Source: Bemisia tabaci (taxonomy: Eukaryota; Arthropoda; Insecta; Hemiptera; Aleyrodidae). From it: DNA of 64,000 nucleotides. This document shows, piece by piece, positions 56,200-64,000 of the stretch. The position numbers and the translations under genes were made by a program. The stretch's first letter is position 1. The number at the start of each line of letters is the position of its first letter. The stretch spans positions 17,001,372 to 17,065,371 of the forward strand of contig NC_092797.1 in the NCBI RefSeq assembly GCF_918797505.1. Reading direction: 5' to 3'. The notes beneath the pieces are model-generated. The model saw nothing but the letters and a program-made list of their open reading frames with translations, made no database searches and was not told the origin of the DNA.

Positions 56200-57220
56200 C
56201 TCTTTTCTATACTTAGAAGTAGCTACGTTTGCAACTATAATCAGGCGTTCTCACTGCAAATCGTGTTTTTTGCCCATCAATGTGGCACCCGCGGTACAAG
56301 CGCCTTCAGCTAAAGATCTGAAAATCTGTACACGGACACAAGTTTTTGTGCGTATTCACGTGATTAGCACAGTCCTCCCTAAAAAAGGTATTATAAATCA
56401 CTCCCTCCCGCAACTTTGCCACATTCACAGCTATTACGAGTTGCATTCAACGCAGATCGTGTTTCCTGCTAATCAAAGTTACAGGAAAAGCACAAATGTG
56501 TACCGTTAATTATCGGAACATTTGATTACCAACACCAATTTTTGCGTAATTTTACATGATTGGCGTACTTTTTCCCAATATTATTTACAAATCCTTTGCC
56601 CCTCACATTCGCAGTTATAATTAGTCGCACTCATTGCATTCACGTTTTCTGCCGATCGAAATTACAGGCAGAGAACAAAAGGACTGAGTTAAGCAGAAAG
56701 GAACCAACCCACATTTTGGAAAAAATTGAGTCATGAGTGGTTTTGAATTCAAGTACTGCTCTACTATCCATCGGCAAAAATTCAAAGTCTTTGTTGGAGC
56801 AAATTTCGCAGAAATTGAACTTAAAGTTAATCTTTTACATTGAGTCTTACGCAGAAGCCAAACTTAAAACCTCTTTTTCTCGGTTCGATCCCGATGCGTT
56901 GCTTGGTTCCTAACTGTTCAACTCCGTCCAAATGTGTGCCACTGAAGATCTAAGTATGTCTAGTGTGGTTCAACATTAGCAAATTTGTAACTAAAAATGT
57001 CTACATGCATCAAGCGAATCGTGTTTGTTGGTACGCCTACTTTTCTGCGCTGCGTTAAAGTCTCCAAGGCGATTCCTGCATTTTGCCGCCTTAGTGATCC
57101 CTGTGTGGTCAAGCATGATCATTTTAAATAATGTCTCCATGCGTCAAACAACTCCCATCTGTCTGTGCGCCTACTTTTCTGCGCTGTGTTGAAGTCTTTC
57201 AAGTGATCCTGCATTTCCGA
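56200..57220. repeat. Degenerate tandem repeat, unit about 190-200 bp
   Basis: A block with 'actataatcaggcgttctca', 'cgtgttttttgcc' and 'ggtacaagc' near 56230 recurs near 56430 ('agctattacgagttgcattc', 'cgtgtttcctgct', 'gttacaggaaaag') and near 56615 ('agttataattagtcgcactc', 'cacgttttctgcc', 'attacaggcag'). Farther on, 57000-57090 and 57120-57215 are a second pair sharing 'gcctacttttctgcgctg' and 'gattcctgca'-like ends. Units are eroded, so boundaries are approximate. A MITE sits inside the array at 56681-56929. Confidence 0.55.
56681..56929. mobile_element. MITE with GGACTG...AAGCAG ends, copy 2
   Basis: The left end ggactgagttaagcagaaag matches copy 1 at 8471 with one difference; the right end ggttcctaactgttcaactcc + gtcc is its complement with differences. 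Flanks show 'aaa' on both sides, too short to judge. Confidence 0.7.
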
Positions 57221-57297
57221 TTTTTTTTTAAAAAAAAAACTAAGGTGTAAATTAAAACTGTAAGTATACTGAGTTCAAGGATTTCTAGGGTACAATT

Positions 57298-57299
<2 letters not shown>

Positions 57300-57338
<39 letters not shown>
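57300..57338. repeat. Poly(T), 39 bp
   Basis: Thirty-nine consecutive T, close in length to the runs at 4462 (40) and 42817 (39). No retroposon body recognised. Confidence 0.95.
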
Positions 57339-58587
57339 CTTTCCGTTTATCATCATTGGTTGGCGAGAAAATTAACAGGATACCTCACCACTTACCGATA
57401 CTTACTTTTTGATAGTGACAATGAGTCTAATCGCAAAAGTTAGAGTTTAGAAACGCCCTCGCAGTAAAGTCTAAATGACTGAAAACTGGAGAGAGAAATC
57501 AAGTGCGCCTTCAAACTCGATGGATGCAATTTAAGCGACTCAGGGGTTGAAATAGTTTTATCGCGCATTTCAGCCTAGTTTGATGTCCGACAGACGAGTG
57601 ACTTTCGTTTTAATCTGGGTGCTTTAATAATCATCGCGGCGATATATCCAATAACGTTTACTCAATTCTTCCCACAGAGAAATATATTTATATTAACATT
57701 GAGATAAGTTACAAAATGTAGGATTTAGCGCCGCCTTTGCACCAATGTCACCAACTTTACTTCACCTTACGCAGACAAGTCGTTTCGTCATGACGTTGAA
57801 TACGATGCCATTTTCGACCTCCATTATCTGACACATTCTATAATCATCACTAACTTGCATTCGAATCTTCACGTGACGTCAGAGAACTAGGCGCTCAAGT
57901 TCTAAAAAATCAATGCCAGAATTTTCATCTCCAACTTTTCGTCCAGGGGAATTCCCTGATTGGTCTTCGTAATTAACCTCGCCGTGTGCAGTTGTGCACC
58001 GTCCAACTTTCTTCATCGGGGATGTCAACTTTCAGCCCGTGCGGCAGCACCTCGCAAGTGCCCTCACGGCCCTTCGTCCAGGGTTGCCATCCCTCCTCCA
58101 GTTATCAAGTTTCCCTCTCTTCGGTTCTCGTGTTTCCTCGGCAATCCGACAGGAGCGTGGCGAGCGCCCTAGCAACTTATCAATCAGCCGAGAGGACAGA
58201 CTGACAAACACGACGGACTCTAATAATCGCCGTGCCGTGTGCACAGTGCACACTCCACCGTTGCTCGGACGGTTTTCCCAACAGAATCGTTAGAGATTTC
58301 GGGCAGTGGCGTGGCGTGTTTTGCGATATACCGATTAATCTGTTATTTAAACCTATGGAAAAGGATCGATCAATAGTATGTTCGCAACGACCATCTTAAT
58401 AATCGAATCTGTACCATAGCTTCAAATTGGGAAAATATCGATAATCGATCATTTTCGGGTTCGATTCGGCAACGAAGCTGTGTCTTGTGCTCGTGGTCCT
58501 GCGGAGAAAATGTTGCGGCCTATCAGTGTCGACGGCGCACAGTATGGAGAGGTTAGACACGATGCGAAAACTTTGAAAGCTCATGTT
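57339..58587. other. Intergenic, no gene seen
   Basis: Bases 57960-58300 are GC-richer and open in three plus-strand frames at once, which indicates composition rather than a gene. A 'gggttcgattc' word at 58458 resembles a B box, but no cloverleaf surrounds it. Confidence 0.45.
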
Positions 58588-58819
58588 CACGGAAAAAATT
58601 AAATTGCTGATTTAACAATTAAACTGCTGAGAAAAAGTGACTGCAATATTTCAACGTAGATTTCTCAACACAAAAATGCTACTTCAACCACCCATGTAGT
58701 TGAATTAGCTTACAATAGTAGTTAAAGTAGTGTTTTTGTGTTGTGAAATCTACGTCGAAATATTGCAGTCACTTTTTTAGCAATTTAATTGTTAAATCAG
58801 CAATTTAATTTTTTCTGGG
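58588..58819. mobile_element. Fold-back MITE, copy 2 (232 bp)
   Basis: Same palindromic plan as 9549-9787: 'gctgatttaacaattaaact', 'aatatttcaacgtagatttc' in the left arm and their complements in the right arm. The two copies differ mainly in the central loop. Confidence 0.87.
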
Positions 58820-60041
58820 TTTGTTAAAACAAAACGCAGGAGTTTAAAGATGGTTTCGTTGGTTTCTTGTAAAATTTCCCTTAAGATGCTTTCCTTGGAA
58901 CTAAAATTATGACGAAATATACATCGAAATTTACAGGGTTTTTTCCAAATTATGTCCGAACTTTCAAACTAACTCAATCCTCTGTGCGGCGGCTGTGGAT
59001 GAAATAATCTCGTTGGCTCCTGCTCAAGCACAAGTGCACAAGTGAGTGCAGTGTCCATGCCGCCCATAAATCTCCTATTGATTGGTCACCGTTGTCAAGT
59101 AGTAGCCCCAAGGGGCGAGAGAAGCCTTGGTCATCGTTATCAGTGGGCAGGTGTTTAGGCCAGGGGGTAGGCTACGTCCTAACCGCCCTAAATTCCCGCC
59201 GTCCGTTTGTCTCCTACCCATGAAAGCCCTCCATAAATGACGTCAAGTACTTTTTCCAATTTTGGACTCCAGTCCCCATCCCTCGATATAAGATACCTGG
59301 CAGACCAGCAGACACCCCAAGACCCACCTCTCCTAAAAAATTGAAGTTAGGAGGGAGAAGATTTGTAGCTCACGGAAATACCAAGGGAATTTGATAATAT
59401 TTGGAAGTAGGTACTTTTTTCGGAAATTTTTCAGGGTATCCGAAAATGGAAATTTCGTGCTATCCCAATTTTCCATAATTTTGAGATTTGTTCAGCTCTT
59501 TTGACTTCCAGACCTCTTCTTTTCAGGAATTTCTGATAATCGATTCCGTAATATTCCATAAACAAGCCCTTGCGGGATGCTAAGGCCCTTGGAAGGTCTG
59601 CCCTTTACGAAACGCCCGAGTTTTTTCATGTGGACAACTGAAGTTTCTCACTAAAAATGTTCACTTTGAATCATAGTTGCTCATTTTTTTTGAGAGAACA
59701 ACTCTGATTAGAACGATCGTGTGCTTTACGGCAACTGCAGAAAGGAAATGGTAAAGCTACCGGAAGGTCCAGCTACCAAAGATAAGTTATCCCACTTATT
59801 TCTGATTTTAGATTTCATAAATTTTTGAGCAGAGGTGATAGACCCGGCCCTTTACTGAGAAAAAATCCATTTGATTTTTGCCGAGATTTGGCGACTTTGT
59901 GGTCAAAGGACGTTCCAGCATATACGAAAGCTATCCGGTACAAGAACAGCGATGTTAACCGTCGGTCATTACACAACGGATCGATCGGTTGTGGATCGTT
60001 CACTGAGAAAAATATTTCATACGTTTATGAATCCTATCGGG
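58820..60041. other. Intergenic, no gene seen
   Basis: No repeats matched elsewhere in the window and no exon-like frame; the short open frames on both strands near 59815-60040 overlap each other. Confidence 0.45.
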
Positions 60042-60680
60042 CTTAAGTAAAACGCCGTATGATCATTCGAATGTTGCCTAATTTACTCTAAAAAAAGACA
60101 AATTCCCTGGATTGCTCGTGAATTGTTTCCCTTGACAGAGACGCAAGTATTTGAGATGTCATTGAAAACTTGGAAAAATCAAGGAACTTCGCCCAAGCCT
60201 TAAAATCGGTTGCCCTTACAAGTTTTCAATGGGGTTCCTCCCGGTAAAAAACAGCGTGAATGTTTCGTAAAAGATTGCGAAAGGGAGAGAAGGAGCAGAT
60301 TAGAGGCCGAATTTTACACAGAGTTGCAACAACCGTCGATGAAGCTAAACCACACCACTGTTCAATCGGAGGCGCTGAGACTCGAGCGACTCGTCCTAAG
60401 TATATTTCAGTACCGGTGGAAGCTGTGTACGTAACGCACTTTTTGGGCATTTTTGCCCCCCCCCCCTCCCCACTCCTCCTTGTAACTCTTGTGTGGCGTA
60501 GATCCCCATCCTTTGACACGTAAAAACAAAATAGCGTAACGCTCTCCTAGACTCCCCTCCCCCTAGTGCGTTACGTAATTTAGGGACGGCACCTCACTCA
60601 CCTCGATATTAGGTATTTCACCGGAAGAATTTTGGCAACATCATAACGTTCTTACGGCGTTTTTCCGTAACTTTACAGAA
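60042..60680. mobile_element. Possible family N MITE, copy 6, diverged and split
   Basis: Left part (60045-60095): 'cttaagtaaaacgccgtatg', 'atcattcgaatgttgcc'. Right part (60610-60675): 'ggaagaattttggcaacatc', 'cttacggcgtttttccgtaa'. About 500 bp of other sequence, including a C run near 60458 and an inverted 'acgtaacgcac'/'gtgcgttacgt' pair, lies between them. Terminal bases are eroded and no duplication is visible, so this is tentative. Confidence 0.5.
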
Positions 60681-60993
60681 TTTATTTCGCGTGTGTGTCA
60701 AGTGCAAGTCAGGTGCGCGGTGCGGTGAGTTATCATGTCCTCCCGTGATAGAGACTTGGCCCCGTTTTGTAATAACGAGGCAGTGTTAATAAGTCAGCGC
60801 CGGAGACGGTAATGATATGCGAAGTGTGAACGAATGCACGCTTCCATTGTCATAAACAAATAAATCATGCGAATATTGGATATGGATAATTAAAATTAAT
60901 CGAGCGATGGGAGAACGTCCACTCGCGTGCTCCCTGCCAAGATGGAGGTGGTGTGGGCTCCGCCCCTTCGAGGGTTCGGGGCAGGCTCAGTTA

Positions 60994-61475
60994 TACAGGG
61001 TGATCCAAAAGCACCGCTCCACCACTACAACCCCTAGGCTGCCGTGCTAAGGAAGGACGCCGTATAAACATTCGAGAATTGCAAAATTTCCTCCGATTAA
61101 ATGCTTATTTTTGAGGAGAATTATCAATATTTTTCCTTGAAATATTTAGATTTTTTAGATCAAACTATACGAACAAAATTACTTGAGAAATTGGAAGAAA
61201 ATTATTCGCAAATTTTTTTGAAAATTAGTGTCTTGTCAAAGGAAATTTGGCAACGCCTCAAGGGTTATACGACGTTTTTCCTCAACACGGCAGTACAACC
61301 CGTAGGGTTCTTGCTCTTTCTCGGGATAGTCTATGCAAAATTTATGGGGTTCCTAATAAACGTTTCCATTGACCTAGTAGCACTCACGCAATTTCAAGCC
61401 TCTATCTCAATTTGTTCAAAAGTCACTGGGGTGATTTTCGGGGCTAGTGGTGTAGGATTTTTGGATCACCCCGTA
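60994..61475. mobile_element. Mariner-like MITE containing a nested family N copy
   Basis: The left end tacagggtgatccaaaag and the right end tttttggatcaccccgta are inverted and each begins with TA, as for mariner-type elements. The adjacent 'ccaccactacaacccc' and 'ggggctagtggtg' extend the pairing. With the nested element removed it is about 225 bp. Confidence 0.78.
61038..61294. mobile_element. Family N MITE, copy 7, nested
   Basis: Begins gctgccgtgctaaggaagga and ends caacacggcagt. The 11 bases on each side are acaacccctag (61027-61037) and acaacccgtag (61295-61305), identical except one. If this is the target duplication, family N would be Mutator-like, which fits its long arms; other copies do not show it. 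Confidence 0.83.
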
Positions 61476-61575
61476 GGATCTGAGACAATATATTTTAGAG
61501 ACCTCGCATCAACCATTTAAACAATGTATCTTTTTGGTGAAAAATCTTGGAACGAAAATTGGAGGAGACGCCTCA

Positions 61576-61727
61576 CAATTGGACTACATTTTATAACTAG
61601 AAACTACAATTTCTGGCTCAGTTCACATACCGCATAAGTACCATTAGCTTTCCCGTGCACATACGTGTTTTCATGGATGAGTCAGAAATTATAGTTCCTA
61701 ATTACAAAATGTAGTCCAATTCTGATC
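61576..61727. mobile_element. GGACTACATTTT-type inverted-repeat element, copy 2
   Basis: The left arm caattggactacattttata, then 'gaaactacaatttctggctca', pairs with the right arm 'tgagtcagaaattatagttc', 'aaaatgtagtccaattctg'. Related to 41228-41378. Confidence 0.75.
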
Positions 61728-61949
61728 GCTGCCATCAGAAAACGAGTGGGGAAAAACTCAGTCTCCTGAGTTCTCATCGAAGGAGATATTCATTCCTTTA
61801 CTACCTCGCACTTTAATGACCTAAGATGCTAAGGCACGACTTTAAAATAAACGTATAGTACTAGGTACTAATACTACTAATATTACTACTTAATACTTCT
61901 TATCCCTACTTTCCCTACATAGCTCCGCACGCTCTGGAATTAGAACCGC
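61728..61949. other. Short intergenic spacer
   Basis: Between the last MITE and the X-box. It includes a run of 'actaatactactaatattac' trinucleotide-like repeats near 61865-61890. No gene. Confidence 0.5.
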
Positions 61950-61963
61950 GTTGTCATGGTAAC
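61950..61963 (+). promoter_or_regulatory. X-box (RFX-factor binding site) upstream of DNAAF3
   Basis: GTTGTCATGGTAAC fits the full 14-bp X-box pattern GTHNYY-AT-RRNAAC with no mismatch. RFX transcription factors bind this to switch on ciliary genes. It lies 754 bp before the DNAAF3 start codon, a gene needed only in cells with motile cilia or flagella. The distance implies a long 5'UTR or a 5'UTR intron. Confidence 0.65.
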
Positions 61964-62716
61964 GAGAGTTTGTTATTTTTTAACGTTATGTTTTTATCTC
62001 GCATGGTATTTTCGTGTTACTTCTCGTGTAAGGCTCCCGATCTTTTTTGGAGCTCAAACCGATTTAGTTTTCATTTATGTTATGCCAACAGTCTAAGTTC
62101 TGATTCTTGAATTGGACGGAACATGTGAAAACTTGATTGTGAAGTGAAGTAATGTAAAAGCTTGCGCGCTGAGAACAATATTTTGAATTCAACAGATCCT
62201 TCCTGATTGTGAGGACTCTTTCGTTTTCGAGTAAATTTCACCAAATCAGTTTTTCTGGTAAAGTTTCTTTCAAAGATTCTTTTTTTTTTTTGCCTTGTTT
62301 AGAAAAAGCACGATAAAGGTTTCTCTTTCATCATCTCACACGGCATGCGGCAACAACTCTTTTAACTTCATGTCCGGATGACTCATTAATATTAAACGAC
62401 GTAAGTGCGGAAAGTAACGAAACAGTCCTCAAATCACAGACATAAATCAGGATTTGTATTTTGCACACTTTTTTTTAATATAATCATGGCAATCCTCTGA
62501 GTAAAACTTTTGACAAAAAAGGAATTTCTGATCCATCAAGACTCCATTTAATTAAATGAAACTAACACGCTGATAGGACTGCACTAGAGAATGTAGGCAA
62601 CATTGAAATGGAATGGAAAGGATTTGTAGACTCATCAAACTGGAAAATGAAAATCTTCTACATCTACCCAGTTCACTAGCATTTCTGAGAGAGGTCCTGT
62701 AAATAGATGTGGTATA
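61964..62716 (+). other. Probable DNAAF3 promoter-proximal region / 5'UTR
   Basis: No repeat recognised. A possible 5'UTR intron could use a donor near 62027 (gtaagg) and an acceptor near 62671 (ttctacatctacccag), but neither is decisive. The last in-frame stop before the start codon is at 62648-62650. Confidence 0.4.
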
Positions 62717-63190
62717 ATGTACTGGGGCCTAAGTCCAGCCCTGGACCTGCTCTCTGTTCTGGAGAGCCTCTCGGTGACCTGCAAGACCTCCGAGGAGGTG
62801 AACATCCTCATCACAGGGAGCTTCGACTGCCGACACGTCCTGCAAACGCTGGCCAAGCGCTACACCCACGCCGACCGCCGAATTAACTTCTTCGTGCTCG
62901 AAGTAGTCGAGGAGCAATACGGGCGGCAGCTTCTGCTCCTGACGACGGCGCTGGAGCTGGGGGAGACGGTGGGTCCGGCGGAAAAGCCCCGGCTCTGGAT
63001 GGAGATCTACGGGAACACGTTGGTGAGGCCGAGGACTCTGGATTATCTCCGACAGAGGGCGGCCTTCCTCGTCAAGTTCCTCACCGACCCGGACGCGAGA
63101 CGTGCCATCCCTGCGCTCAATTTGTCCTTGCTCCAGTACAAAGAGATCGACACCCTCGAAAATGTGTTTTCTTTCTTCATGAAAAATAAG
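62717..63190 (+). CDS. DNAAF3: Dynein axonemal assembly factor 3, first coding exon (partial gene)
   Basis: DNAAF3 acts in the cytoplasm to preassemble axonemal dynein arms before they enter motile cilia and flagella. The 158 codons begin MYWGLSPALDLL, the conserved N-terminus of the family, and continue through NILITGSFDCRHVLQTLAKR, RRINFFVLEVVEEQYGRQLL, WMEIYGNTLVRPRT and LLQYKEIDTLENVFSFF. In vertebrate proteins the same order is W-G-L-S-P-A-L-D, G-S-D-RH-L, R-FNFFVLE, then GN-L-RP. The exon ends phase 0 at aaataag|gtaagt. The ATG at 62717 is the only one in frame after the stop at 62648 that precedes the conserved start. The family is usually over 500 aa, so the rest lies beyond the window. 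Codons are GC-rich. Confidence 0.9.
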
Positions 63191-64000
63191 GTAAGTAAGG
63201 CGAATTAGAGTACCTTTATAGAGAGAGTATTGACACTGGGTTTTATGGAGCTCTTAGGATCCAAAAAAATGGTGGCAACTCTAGGTGGGAGGAGGCGGGA
63301 GCGGGTGAGAAGGGGTTGTTGCCAACCTTTGACGTTTATTACCCTGAACTTGCAAGGTTGGTAACTACCTAACCTTTATACTAAGGATGGCGTGGTCAAA
63401 GTTAAGAAGCCGTTTTCAAATGTGGTGCACAATAATGGATTCAAAACCGAGTAAATACATATATCTACCCTCGGAATGGGTCAGTTGCGCTGGTCAAATA
63501 ATCTTGTTTGATGCTTGATTCTTGCAAATTAGCTAAAATTAATAAGATCTGTACAAACAGTTTCTACGTTAAATTTTGACCAAGATATCGCGCTTTGAAA
63601 AATTTGGTTTATGGCGTCATCCACCGGGGTAGACACCCTTCATTTCTTCCACTTTGCTTTAATCAGTCAGCGATTTACTGGTTACTCAACATGAAACTTG
63701 GATGAAAGCAAGATAGAAGAAACTAAGGGTGCCACTACCGCGGTGGCTGATGTCATAAACTCGAATTTTTTAAAGTGCGATATCTCGGTTAATATTGAAC
63801 TTAGAAAGTTTTTGTTTGGACAGATCGTATTATTTTTAGCTAGTTTTCAAGAATCAATCACCAATACACGATTCTGTGACCAGCGAAACTGACCCGTTTA
63901 AAAAGGAGCGTCCTTGCATAAGGGTTAAAATTATTTTATTTTGCTGTTTTTGTAATTTTTACGGAGGAAAATAATTTAAATTATTTGTAAGGATCTATTT
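63191..64000 (+). other. DNAAF3 first intron (partial)
   Basis: It starts with the strong donor gtaagtaagg. No further exon is seen before the window ends, and no repeat was matched. Confidence 0.7.

Noticed and set aside
57960..58293. Three overlapping plus-strand frames
   Set aside because: Simultaneous openness in all frames points to base composition, not coding.
58447..58470. B-box-like word suggesting a tRNA
   Set aside because: No A box at the right distance and no acceptor or anticodon stem.
1..64000. CRISPR arrays, operons, Shine-Dalgarno sites
   Set aside because: The window is eukaryotic; repeats are inverted-repeat elements, simple repeats or decayed tandem units, with no regular direct-repeat/spacer pattern.

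Overview
Eukaryotic, AT-rich, intron-containing DNA, most likely from an insect. A hemipteran is only a guess; nothing here fixes the species. Evidence: GT-AG introns with consistent phases, a eukaryotic tRNA-Glu(CTC) followed by a Pol III T-run, a non-LTR retrotransposon, the start of a ciliary dynein-assembly gene (DNAAF3), and dense small DNA-transposon relics (MITEs). Most of the window is intron or intergenic DNA, and most long open frames are chance. Layout: 1-38 kb is almost all repeats, with one weak exon candidate at 3851-3966. From 38228 to 49257 six plus-strand exons with matching phases encode the C-terminal about 315 residues of a large coiled-coil/Ser-rich protein I cannot name; its upstream exons lie outside what I can recognise. 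The long intron between its first two visible exons holds an intronless 124-codon gene with GC-rich codons (40071-40445), a tRNA-Glu (43124-43195) and many MITEs. After the stop codon comes about 4.3 kb of AT-rich DNA without recognisable repeats, probably 3'UTR in part. From 54 to 61.7 kb repeats resume. The last 2 kb carry the first coding exon of DNAAF3 (62717-63190), preceded by a perfect RFX X-box (61950-61963). The repeats form a readable stratigraphy. At least ten inverted-repeat families occur: a palindromic 256-bp family with termini ACTGCCGTGC (called N here, seven copies); CAGGGCCGG hAT-like elements; a CATAGGCGG hAT-like element; a CACTGG family with 2-bp target duplications (six copies); TA-flanked 259-bp elements; fold-back elements and others. 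Two N copies are each split by a different hAT-like element with a perfect 8-bp target duplication, one N copy sits inside a mariner-like MITE, and one CACTGG copy sits inside the terminal repeat of another MITE whose unbroken relative is also in the window. Strongest leads: the DNAAF3 X-box, a hammerhead-ribozyme-like core inside a MITE (30822-30864), the codon-biased 124-aa gene, and the nested transposons.
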